Of a stretch of DNA of 63,473 nt, positions 42,313-49,917 are shown in pieces (the stretch's first letter is position 1; every line of letters begins with the position of its first letter). The translations under genes were made by a program, and so were the position numbers. The stretch is from assembly GCA_003137095.1 (NCBI GenBank), contig PLET01000021.1, positions 1 to 63,473 of the forward strand. The letters are read 5' to 3'. The DNA comes from Gammaproteobacteria bacterium (lineage in GTDB: Bacteria; Pseudomonadota; Gammaproteobacteria; Steroidobacterales; Steroidobacteraceae). A model generated the notes under the pieces. The model did not search any database. It worked only from the letters and a program-made list of their open reading frames with translations, and was not told the DNA's origin.

Positions 42313-42666
42313 GTGCGCACCCCGATCATCTTGGCGCTCATGGCGCTTGCCGCCTGTGCCGGCCAACCGAGCAATCCGCCCGCCGCCCACTATGCCACCG
42401 AAGCCCCCGCCGCCACCCTGGCATCGGCGGGGGCTTCGCCGGCCGACCCGGAAGCCCAGCGTGTGGCCATGGCCAAAAAGATGGGCTACACCGTCGTCAA
42501 CAGCGACGGTGAACGGCTGTATTGCCGATCAGAGATGAAGACCGGCTCCCATTTGCAAAAGGAAACGACCTGCCTGACCGCGCAGGAACTCGATCATTTG
42601 CACGATCAGACCCGTGAAGGCCTGCAGAATTATCTGAAATCCAATCTGCCCCCAAATAGCAAGTAG
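42313..42666 (+). CDS. Small lipoprotein of unknown function
   Basis: 117 residues from a GTG preceded by AAGGAG. The signal TPIILALMALAACAGQ has a lipobox (LAAC). A low-complexity Ala/Pro linker follows, then a compact domain EAQRVAMAKKMGYTVVNSDG, ERLYCRSEMKTGSHLQKETT, CLTAQELDHLHDQTR with two Cys that could form a disulfide. This domain recurs, as I remember, in uncharacterised gammaproteobacterial lipoproteins. It is monocistronic, between a divergent MFS gene and the TonB receptor. A perfect 13-bp inverted repeat lies inside the linker. Confidence 0.78.
   Translation: MRTPIILALMALAACAGQPSNPPAAHYATEAPAATLASAGASPADPEAQRVAMAKKMGYTVVNSDGERLYCRSEMKTGSHLQKETTCLTAQELDHLHDQTREGLQNYLKSNLPPNSK
42400..42437. 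repeat. 13-bp perfect inverted repeat inside the lipoprotein gene
   Basis: GAAGCCCCCGCCG (42400-42412) and its exact reverse complement (42425-42437) flank 12 bases. The stem is very GC-rich and lies in the codons for the Ala/Pro linker. It could fold in the mRNA just after the signal-peptide region, or be a by-product of linker sequence. Confidence 0.6.
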
Positions 42667-42690
42667 CCGCACGCCGCTTTCGCGAATTCA

Positions 42691-42719
42691 TTGACACGCT
42701 TTCACGCCAATGACATATT
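42691..42719 (+). promoter_or_regulatory. Candidate promoter of the TonB receptor operon
   Basis: TTGACA (42691-42696) and CATATT (42714-42719) are separated by exactly 17 bases, fitting sigma-70. It would give a leader of about 205 bases before the TonB receptor ATG, unusually long for this compact window. Confidence 0.55.
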
Positions 42720-42870
42720 CGGCGTGTTTCGTTGAACGAGCTGGAGTCAGGGATTTCGAGCGACAGCCGACCGATCCCATCATGGCGAAAAGGGCTTTAA
42801 GACCCTTAGGGATGTCGGCACCAAGGGGATGAACGCTTCAACGGCGGTTTGATGTCAAACGGGCACGTGT

Positions 42871-42887
42871 CGTTCCGAGTCGGAACG
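42871..42887. promoter_or_regulatory. 17-bp palindrome upstream of the TonB receptor
   Basis: CGTTCCGA-G-TCGGAACG is a perfect palindrome with a single central base, 44 bases before the TonB receptor ATG. It fits an operator for a dimeric repressor, or an mRNA hairpin near the start. No regulator gene is adjacent. Confidence 0.5.
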
Positions 42888-42931
42888 GGGCGCGGTCTTT
42901 TGCAGCCCATAATCCTCGAAGGGAGAACTCG

Positions 42932-45394
42932 ATGCGATCTCGTTCAACGCTTACGGCGGTCTTTACGGCATTCCTGTGCTGGGGAGGGGCTTCCGCCACG
43001 CGCACCCTGGCCGACACGGCGACTCTTGCGGACTCGTCCGCCACCGCGGCCAGCACCGACTCACTGGAGGAAATCCAGGTGGTCGCCCAGAAACAGAACA
43101 TCGACCTGCAAAAGGCGCCGGTGGCCATCACGGCCCTGGCGGGAGATGCGCTCGCGCAGCTCAACATCGTCAATCCCATCGATTTGAACGGGCAGGTGCC
43201 GGGACTGGTGATCACGCAGAGCGAGGGATATAACCGCAGCGTGTCGATCCGCGGAGTCGGCTTCAACGTGCCGCAGGACGATTCGGCACAAACCTCGGTC
43301 TCCTACCACGAGGACGGCATCTATGTCGCATTTCCGGTGGCGCTCGACTCCGGCTTTCTCGACGTCGATCACGTCGAAGTGCTGCGCGGCCCGCAGGGAA
43401 CGGTGTTCGGCCAGAATGCGGTGGGCGGCACGATCAATGTGATCAGCCGGCAGCCGACCTTCGACGGCGTCAACGGCTTCGTAGACGCCTCGGCCGGCTC
43501 CTACGGCCTCGAGCACCTCACCGCGGCGATCAATATCCCGCTCTCCAGCACCTTCGCCATCCGCGCGGCGGCCGACCAGGTCACCCAGAGGGGCTACGTC
43601 AAGGCGATCGATGTGCCGGGCGACCCGAATTTCGGCCTCAACAACCAGAACAACTGGCATGTGCGCCTGCAGGCGCTGTGGCAGACCACCGACGATCTGT
43701 CGGTGCTGTTGCGCGCCGAATACGCGCGCGCCAACCAGCACGAAACCTCGGGCAAGAACATCAACGATCCGAATCCGGACCCGTACCAGCAGACCTCCGA
43801 CTGGCCCGGCCAGATGATCTACGACCAGCAGCTCGCCGGCGCCACGATCACCTACAATCTGTCGGCCGCGACGCTGAAGATCCTGTCGAGCTATCAGGAG
43901 GTCAACCACCACGGCTCGGTCAACGAGGACGGCGAGTCGCTGGCGCTGATCACCAGCCAGGATTCGCCGCATGACGTGGAATGGTTCGAGCACAATTCGA
44001 AGAGTCTCACCGAGGAGATCAACCTCGGTTCCAAGCCGGGCGGCGCGCTCGATTGGATCGTCGGTGCGTTTTATCTGAAGAGCCGCACCACCGTGGCCTA
44101 TGACCAGTACAATCTGTTCGGCGGCGAACCGACCTTCAACGGCACCTCATCCCCCAACCTCTTGTCGGTGCCCGAATCCACCGTGTACGACCCCACCAGC
44201 GTGGTGGGCCAGTTCATCACCAATGCCATCTACAACGGCACGCTGTATTTTCAGAATTTCGGCGTCGAAAATCGCGATTCGGCCTCGGTGTACGGCCAGG
44301 GCACCTGGCATGTCACGGATGCCGCCCGGTTCACCGCCGGCGTGCGCTACACGCACGATCACAACACCACCTGGTTCGACGATTATTACGACCTGTTTCC
44401 GCCCGGTCACGCGATTTTGCAAGAGCAGACCTCGGACAAGCTGACCTGGCGCGTGGCCCTCGACTACGATGTGACCAGCGTGAATCTGCTGTATGGCAGC
44501 GTCTCCACCGGCTTCAAGCCGGGCGGCGGCAACATCTCGAATTGCCCGTCGGGTGCACCGGTCGGCAGCGGCTGCCCCATCACGGCCTTTCCGAGTGGCG
44601 AGCCATATCAGTTCCTGCCGGAGACGATCACGGCGTTTGAACTGGGCTCGAAGAATTCGCTGCTCGACAAGCGGCTGAATCTCAACATGGCTGCATTCCT
44701 GTATCAGGACAAGAACATGCAGTACCAGGGCGATGACCTGATTCCCTACCAGGGCGGCGTGGGCAACATTCCGGACGTTCGCATGTACGGCCTGGAAGCG
44801 GAGATGGCGGCGCTGCTGCCGCTCAATCTGCGCATCGACAGCAACGCCACCTGGGAGCATGGCAGCATCACCTCGCACTTCGAGGCGCTCGACAATTATT
44901 CCGGGAACATCGCGAACAACGCCTTTCTCTCCCTGCCGGGCATCACCTACGCCGATTTCATCGACGCCTACTCGAATCCGACCGGGACCAACGGCCAGCT
45001 GCTGCAGACCTTTCGCAAGAAGGCGTATTTCGATGTGTACGGCAATGCGCCGCCCAGCCTTCCCACGCTGATTGCGACCATCAATCTGAGCCACACGCTC
45101 GCGCTCGGCAACGAGTCCTCGTTGTTGTCGCGCCTGAGCGCCCAGTACCGCTCCGACTACGCCACCACCATTTTCGGCAAGACGCCGATCTATACGGCGC
45201 CGTCGTACACCATGTTCAATCTGTTCTTCGATTACATCCTGGCGCCGCACAGCTGGGATTTCTCGCTCGCCGTCAACAACCTGTTCGACCGCGAGCAGGT
45301 GTCCTCGCGCTTCACCAACCAGTTCGGCGCGGAAACCACCCAGGTGTACGCGCCGCCGCGTGAGTACGTGGTGGGCGTCCATTACAAGTTCTAG
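42932..45394 (+). CDS. TonB-dependent outer-membrane receptor
   Basis: 820 residues. After a signal peptide comes a TonB-box region (DSLEEIQVVAQKQNIDLQKA) and a plug domain with PGLVITQSEGYNRSVSIRG and VEVLRGPQGTVFGQNAVGGT (IRG and RGPQGTLFG-like motifs). A 22-strand barrel follows, ending VYAPPREYVVGVHYKF with a terminal Phe. It belongs to the broad class used by proteobacteria to import large or scarce nutrients. GAAGGGAG lies before the ATG. It leads a same-strand run of five genes (deaminase, Rieske, GST, MFS) with tight spacing, so it probably imports the substrate they process. Confidence 0.95.
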   Translation: MRSRSTLTAVFTAFLCWGGASATRTLADTATLADSSATAASTDSLEEIQVVAQKQNIDLQKAPVAITALAGDALAQLNIVNPIDLNGQVPGLVITQSEGYNRSVSIRGVGFNVPQDDSAQTSVSYHEDGIYVAFPVALDSGFLDVDHVEVLRGPQGTVFGQNAVGGTINVISRQPTFDGVNGFVDASAGSYGLEHLTAAINIPLSSTFAIRAAADQVTQRGYVKAIDVPGDPNFGLNNQNNWHVRLQALWQTTDDLSVLLRAEYARANQHETSGKNINDPNPDPYQQTSDWPGQMIYDQQLAGATITYNLSAATLKILSSYQEVNHHGSVNEDGESLALITSQDSPHDVEWFEHNSKSLTEEINLGSKPGGALDWIVGAFYLKSRTTVAYDQYNLFGGEPTFNGTSSPNLLSVPESTVYDPTSVVGQFITNAIYNGTLYFQNFGVENRDSASVYGQGTWHVTDAARFTAGVRYTHDHNTTWFDDYYDLFPPGHAILQEQTSDKLTWRVALDYDVTSVNLLYGSVSTGFKPGGGNISNCPSGAPVGSGCPITAFPSGEPYQFLPETITAFELGSKNSLLDKRLNLNMAAFLYQDKNMQYQGDDLIPYQGGVGNIPDVRMYGLEAEMAALLPLNLRIDSNATWEHGSITSHFEALDNYSGNIANNAFLSLPGITYADFIDAYSNPTGTNGQLLQTFRKKAYFDVYGNAPPSLPTLIATINLSHTLALGNESSLLSRLSAQYRSDYATTIFGKTPIYTAPSYTMFNLFFDYILAPHSWDFSLAVNNLFDREQVSSRFTNQFGAETTQVYAPPREYVVGVHYKF

Positions 45395-45408
45395 ACTGCC
45401 GGAGCACC

Positions 45409-45909
45409 ATGGATCGATCCACCGACATTGACCGTCTGCGCCAGGCCATCGCCGTCGCGGCGAAGGCCAAGGCCAAGGGCAACCACCCGTTCGGCGCGGT
45501 GCTGGTCGACGCCGACGGCAAGGTCGTTGCGGAGGGTGAAAACACCTTCCTGACGGATGGCGGGCCCGGCCATGCCGAGACCAACCTGGCGCGCTTCGCC
45601 GCGCGCACCTTTCCGGCGGACTATCTCGAGGGATGCGTTTTGTACACGTCGGTGGAGCCGTGCTGCATGTGCGCGGGCACGATATATTGGGCCAACATCG
45701 GCGCCGTGGTGTATGGGATGACCGAGCATCGATTGCTCGAGATCACCGCCGGCCACAGTGAAAACCTCACGCAGGATCTGCCGTGCAGCGTCGTCTTCGG
45801 TGCGGGGCAGCGCAAAGTCGAGGTTCGCGGGCCGTTCGCCGAATTATCCGAAGAGATCGCCGATGCGCACCGGGGATTTTGGAAAAGCCGGGGCAGCGAC
45901 CGGGAGTGA
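45409..45909 (+). CDS. Nucleobase/nucleoside deaminase (CDA superfamily)
   Basis: 166 residues of the cytidine-deaminase fold: HPFGAVLVDADGKVVAEGEN, the catalytic HAETN (zinc His and proton-shuttle Glu), and EPCCMCAGTIYWANIGAVVYG with the PCxxC zinc cysteines. The layout, with a Phe/Trp-containing C-terminus (AHRGFWKSRG), resembles guanine deaminase GuaD and yeast-type cytosine deaminase more than TadA. It is likely to deaminate a purine or related N-heterocycle. It starts 14 bases after the TonB receptor and its stop overlaps the Rieske gene (GTGA). Confidence 0.9.
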   Translation: MDRSTDIDRLRQAIAVAAKAKAKGNHPFGAVLVDADGKVVAEGENTFLTDGGPGHAETNLARFAARTFPADYLEGCVLYTSVEPCCMCAGTIYWANIGAVVYGMTEHRLLEITAGHSENLTQDLPCSVVFGAGQRKVEVRGPFAELSEEIADAHRGFWKSRGSDRE

Positions 45910-46667
45910 GCGGCGCCGAGGATATTGATCGCAGGCGCTGGTTCGCCCTGTGCAGCCGGGAGGATCTGCCGGCGACGCATATCTTCGAGACCGATCTTTT
46001 GGGACAGGAACTCGCGGTGTGGCGGGGACCGGGCGGCATCGTGAACGTGTGGGTGAACCGCTGCCCGCATCGCGGCATCCGCCTGACGGTCGGCGCCATC
46101 ATGGGCGCAGAGCTGCGCTGTGCCTACCACGGCTATCGCTACACGAACGGATCGGGTGCGTGCAGCGCCGTTCCCGCCCAACCCGGGAGGGCTGCGCCGC
46201 GCAGCTTGTGCGTCAAAAGCTATCCCGTGCTTGAAGCGGGTGGTCTCATCTGGACGCGGCTCGCAGACCCTGAACCGGCCGCCGGGCCGCCGCTGGACGG
46301 CACGGGCGACTTCACACCGCTGTATGGGTTGGCGGTGAAATCCCGGCCGGCCGAGGTCGCGATTCATCTGGCAGGCTATCGCTTCAGACCCTCGGCTGCG
46401 CTCGCCGCGCCGGAAACGGCGGACGAATCGTGTTCGACGGTGCAGATCGATGCCTATGGTTTTCAATCCGTCGCGCGCAAGGGTCGCCTGACCTCCGAGG
46501 TTTACCTGTTCCTCCAGCCGGTCGATGCGCAGACCACGAACATCCACGGTGTTCTGTGCGAGGTGCCGGACGGGCAGCGGCTGGAGGCGGCGCTCAGGCA
46601 TCACGCGCAACTGTTCGGACGGTTGCGCGACGCCTGCGAGCGTGGCGTGCGGGATCGGGCCCCATGA
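45906..46667 (+). CDS. Free-standing Rieske [2Fe-2S] protein
   Basis: 253 residues. The N-terminal half is a full oxygenase-type Rieske domain: WVNRCPHRGIRLTVGA (CxH) and LRCAYHGYRYTNGSG (CxxH). The second half (about 130-253) lacks the N-x-x-D-x2-H-x4-H iron site of Rieske oxygenase alpha subunits, so the protein carries electrons but not the mononuclear iron. The nearby oxygenase subunit on the opposite strand has exactly the complementary loss. The GTG start overlaps the deaminase stop by 4 bases. It probably feeds electrons to that subunit. Confidence 0.88.
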   Translation: MSGAEDIDRRRWFALCSREDLPATHIFETDLLGQELAVWRGPGGIVNVWVNRCPHRGIRLTVGAIMGAELRCAYHGYRYTNGSGACSAVPAQPGRAAPRSLCVKSYPVLEAGGLIWTRLADPEPAAGPPLDGTGDFTPLYGLAVKSRPAEVAIHLAGYRFRPSAALAAPETADESCSTVQIDAYGFQSVARKGRLTSEVYLFLQPVDAQTTNIHGVLCEVPDGQRLEAALRHHAQLFGRLRDACERGVRDRAP

Positions 46668-47305
46668 TCACTCTGTACGATTATGATTTGTCGGGGAACT
46701 GCTACAAAGTCAGGCTGCTGCTCGCCCTGCTCGGCGTTTCCTATCAGCGGCACCCCATCGATTTTTATCCCGGCCGGGAACACAAGAGCCCGTGGTTCCT
46801 GGCGTTGAATCCGCTGGGCCAGCTGCCGGTGCTCGAGGATGACGGCCTGGTGCTGCGCGACGCGCAGGCGATACTCGTCTACCTCGCGAGCATGTATGAC
46901 AGCTCCGGACGCTGGTATCCCGCTGGTGAGCCGGCCCTGCTGGGCGTGATCAGCTCCTGGCTGATGTTTGCCGATGCGATCACGGGCACCGCGTCGGCGG
47001 CCAGGCTGCATGACGGCTTTTTCTACGATTTCGACATCGAGCGCTGTCGCAGCGGAGCGCACCGCCTGTTTCGGATTTTGGACGAGCACCTGTGGTTTTC
47101 CGAGCGCAGCGCGCAGGGCTGGCTCGCTCCGGGTGCGAATCCGAGCATTGCCGACATCGCCGTGTACCCCTACGTGCAGCTTTCCGAGGAAGGCGGCATC
47201 GCACGGCGCGACTACCCGGCCATCCGCCGCTGGCTGGATCGCGTTAAACTGCTGCCCGGCTTCGTCACCATGCCCGGAATCCTGTCCCTGCCAGTGCATG
47301 CCTGA
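46664..47305 (+). CDS. Glutathione S-transferase-like protein (possible NdmE-type scaffold)
   Basis: 213 residues. N-terminal thioredoxin-like domain: DYDLSGNCYKVRLLLALLGV, then LNPLGQLPVLEDDGLVLRDA. The C-terminal helical domain holds NPSIADIAVYPYVQLSEEGG. ATG overlaps the Rieske stop by 4 bases. In methylxanthine N-demethylases (NdmC/D/E), a GST homologue assembles the Rieske-less oxygenase with its Rieske reductase. Finding a GST between a free Rieske protein and a Rieske-less oxygenase suggests the same structural role here. A catalytic glutathione role remains possible. Confidence 0.9.
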   Translation: MITLYDYDLSGNCYKVRLLLALLGVSYQRHPIDFYPGREHKSPWFLALNPLGQLPVLEDDGLVLRDAQAILVYLASMYDSSGRWYPAGEPALLGVISSWLMFADAITGTASAARLHDGFFYDFDIERCRSGAHRLFRILDEHLWFSERSAQGWLAPGANPSIADIAVYPYVQLSEEGGIARRDYPAIRRWLDRVKLLPGFVTMPGILSLPVHA

Positions 47306-48449
47306 TCGTTCGGACAGCGGCCGGGTGGTGCTCGGTTCACTGCTGTACGCGGCGGGCTCCGCGATCCTGTACGTGCTGCCCGCGTATCTGGGCGAACTCT
47401 CCTCGCAACTCGGCCTCAACGAGGCCCAGATGGGCTCGATCTCGGCCGCGGAGAACATCGGGATCGCGCTGGCGTCCATTCTCGGCATGTTCTGGCTCGC
47501 GCGTGTCGATCGCCGGCAGTTGGCCGCCGCCGGAGCGGTTTTCTGTGTGCTGCTCAACCTCGTCGCGTTCGGCAGCCGCAGCTTCGACTGGCTGGTGGTG
47601 ACGCGGTTCTTGGTGGGACTGCTCGGTGAGGGCATTCTGTTTTCGCTTGCCTTCGTGGTGCTCGGGTCGACGCGCGACCCGGAGCGCTCGTTCGGCATTG
47701 GACTGACGGCCGTCGTGATGTTTGGATCGCTGGTGCTCGGCACGTCGACATTGCTCGATCGAGTGCCCCACGGCACCGGCGCGCTGCTGCCCTTGGCGCT
47801 GCTGCCCCTGGGGATATTTCTCGCGCTCCGATGGATGCCTCGCGGTGCGCCCGCTGCCCCGGGCGGCGCGAGTGCCGCGGCAACCCGGCCGAATGCGCGT
47901 CTGGCCGTTCTCGCCGTCGCGGGAATGGCGCTGTGGTTCGCGGCACCGGGCGCCTTCTGGACCTTTGCCGAGAGCGCCGCCGCGGCGCGCAAGATTCCCG
48001 GCGAGACCATCGGCCTTGCACTCGCGGTGGGCAACGCCGCCGGTCTGCTGGGATCGGTCGTGGCAGCCTGGCAGGGGGTGAGGTGGGGCCGCTTTGGGCC
48101 GATCACCATCGGCACCGGTCTGTTGTGCGCATCGGTCGCAGCCTATGGCCACTGCACCAGTGGGGTGGCACTCGCGTCGGCGCTCTCCGCCTTCAATATC
48201 TTCTGGAATTATTCGACGGTGTATGAGATGGCGCTGGTGGTCGCCCTGGACCCCGGCGGCCGCGCGACGCTCGGCATCTCCGCGGCCCAGGTGATCGGCT
48301 TTGCGGCCGGCGCCTTTTTCTCCGGACTGGTGATCACCGGGGCGAGCTATGCCGCCCTGCCGGTGGTCGTCGCCGTGTTTGCCGCCGGCGGATGGCTTTT
48401 GTTCGCGCCGTGTTTCCGGACCCTCAAGCCGCGGCCGTCTCGGGACTGA
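47298..48449 (+). CDS. MFS-type transporter
   Basis: 383 residues, 11-12 hydrophobic helices (VVLGSLLYAAGSAILYVLPA, FGIGLTAVVMFGSLVLG, VIGFAAGAFFSGLVITGASY). The loop 2-3 signature is degenerate (FWLARVDRRQLAAAGAVFCV). The ATG lies 8 bases inside the end of the GST gene, so it is coupled to the run started by the TonB receptor. It probably imports or exports the compound handled by this cluster. Its 3' end overlaps the convergent oxygenase gene by 26 bases. Confidence 0.85.
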   Translation: MPDRSDSGRVVLGSLLYAAGSAILYVLPAYLGELSSQLGLNEAQMGSISAAENIGIALASILGMFWLARVDRRQLAAAGAVFCVLLNLVAFGSRSFDWLVVTRFLVGLLGEGILFSLAFVVLGSTRDPERSFGIGLTAVVMFGSLVLGTSTLLDRVPHGTGALLPLALLPLGIFLALRWMPRGAPAAPGGASAAATRPNARLAVLAVAGMALWFAAPGAFWTFAESAAAARKIPGETIGLALAVGNAAGLLGSVVAAWQGVRWGRFGPITIGTGLLCASVAAYGHCTSGVALASALSAFNIFWNYSTVYEMALVVALDPGGRATLGISAAQVIGFAAGAFFSGLVITGASYAALPVVVAVFAAGGWLLFAPCFRTLKPRPSRD

Positions 48450-49320
48450 GCCGCCCCGCCCGGGGAATGGTTCCGTAGCAAATTCCCCGCTCATGCAGCC
48501 AGCGCCGGTACGCGACCGATACCCGGTCGGCGCGCACGGAGGTTTCCGCGGTCGGCTCGAGCGGCAGGCGCCGTGGGCGCTGATTCTCGAGAATCGGCTT
48601 GTCCTGGCTGAAAATCATCTGCTGGAATTGCGACAACCCGATATCGGTGCTCTCCTCATCGACCAGCGCCATGAACAGGGTGGCGCTGATGGTCTCCTCG
48701 GAAATCGGCCGGGCAAAGATCGCGATGACATCGTTGCGGCTGGGGTCCGGGGCCGCGGACTTGTAGAGCACGGCGCAGTAGGGATGCGGCACGCGGTAGA
48801 TGTACTCGACCTCGAAGCCGGCTTTCGCGGACAACGCCGACAGCGGCTGATAGAAGCGGCAGCCGCGCGCCACCACTTCCCGCGAATCACCGCTGACGCT
48901 GACTTCGTAATCCTTGACCTCGGTGTGCGGCTCCACGCCGAGCACGTCGGTGTGCACGAAGGGGAAATGCGCCATATCCAGAAAATTCTCGACCGCCCGC
49001 GGCGCCGACACGTTCACCCCGAAGCTGCCGCAATAGACCAGGCGCCGATCGGCCTCGAAGAACTCCGGAACCGGGAACGGCTCATGCGAGGGCGTCCCGA
49101 GACTGGTCCACACGTGCCCGCAATGGATGCGGATCGGCAAGCCCGGACCGCGGCCGGCATCCGCGGTTCGCCACGCCGCCACCGTGTCTTCGGCCGATCG
49201 AAGGGCCGCCAGGACCTCACCGAGCAGCGTAAAATGCCGGGGAGCCGCGGGCTTCAGGTCATTCAGCGCACACAACACGTGCCATTCATCCAGCACCGCG
49301 GATTCGACGGGCTCGGTCAT
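48424..49320 (-). CDS. Rieske-type oxygenase catalytic subunit lacking its Rieske motifs (NdmC-like)
   Basis: 298 residues, against the usual 340-450 of oxygenase alpha subunits. The iron-site motif NFLDMAHFPFVHTDVLG (N-x-x-D-x2-H-x4-H, near 110-126) is intact and the C-terminal catalytic domain is full. The N-terminus keeps HFTLLGEVLAALRSAEDTVA and resumes at IHCGHVWTSLG, but the CPHRG and CxxHGW cluster motifs in between are gone. NdmC of caffeine degraders has the same loss and receives electrons from another protein's Rieske domain. It is convergent with the operon encoding a free Rieske protein and a GST. Confidence 0.85.
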   Translation of the reverse strand: MTEPVESAVLDEWHVLCALNDLKPAAPRHFTLLGEVLAALRSAEDTVAAWRTADAGRGPGLPIRIHCGHVWTSLGTPSHEPFPVPEFFEADRRLVYCGSFGVNVSAPRAVENFLDMAHFPFVHTDVLGVEPHTEVKDYEVSVSGDSREVVARGCRFYQPLSALSAKAGFEVEYIYRVPHPYCAVLYKSAAPDPSRNDVIAIFARPISEETISATLFMALVDEESTDIGLSQFQQMIFSQDKPILENQRPRRLPLEPTAETSVRADRVSVAYRRWLHERGICYGTIPRAGRLSPETAAA

Positions 49321-49424
49321 CGGTTGCGGCCCTCCTTCTTGGGAACAGTGTGGCTCATCGAACTGCCCCCTGGCAAACTTTCCATCCCGTCAGTGGGTTT
49401 ATGCCGCACACCCGAGGTTTCGCC

Positions 49425-49907
49425 ATGCACAACGCCACAACAGAAAGAGTCAAGCCGCCCGTGTCGCTGGCCGAGTTCCGGAAGCGGCGAAAGCCCCTCC
49501 GAAACCTGAACGATGAGGCGGCCGACGAGCTCGGAACCTTGGACAGGCTTGCCTGCTGGACCACCGACCGGGTCGGCACGATGGGCTTTTTTCTGATCGT
49601 TCTGACCTGGACGGTCATCTGGCTGGGCTGGAATTTGCTGGTGCCGCGTTCGCTGCAGTTTGATCCACCGATGGCCTTCGTGTTTTGGCTTTTCATTTCG
49701 AATCTGATCCAGCTGCTGTTGATGCCGCTGATCATGGTCGGACAGAATGTCCAGGCGCGGCATTCGGAGCTGCGGGCCGCCAATGATCTCGAGGTGAATG
49801 TGAAGGCCGAAGGGGAAATCGAAATGATTCTGCAGCACCTGGAATATCAAAACGAATTGCTCGTCGCGATGGTCGAGAAGCTCGGCGTCGGACCAGCCTC
49901 CGCGTGA
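49425..49907 (+). CDS. DUF1003 membrane protein
   Basis: 160 residues. LDRLACWTTDRVGTMGFFLI and VLTWTVIWLGWN give the first TM helix, FDPPMAFVFWLFISNLIQLL the second, then MPLIMVGQNVQARHSELRAA and NDLEVNVKAEGEIE, the DUF1003 signature. A basic N-terminus (LAEFRKRRKPLRN) is cytoplasmic. The family has two TM helices and unknown function. GAGGT lies before the ATG. The PrnB-like gene begins 10 bases downstream, so they may be cotranscribed, though a functional link is not obvious. Confidence 0.92.
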   Translation: MHNATTERVKPPVSLAEFRKRRKPLRNLNDEAADELGTLDRLACWTTDRVGTMGFFLIVLTWTVIWLGWNLLVPRSLQFDPPMAFVFWLFISNLIQLLLMPLIMVGQNVQARHSELRAANDLEVNVKAEGEIEMILQHLEYQNELLVAMVEKLGVGPASA

Positions 49908-49917
49908 TTGGTGAACC

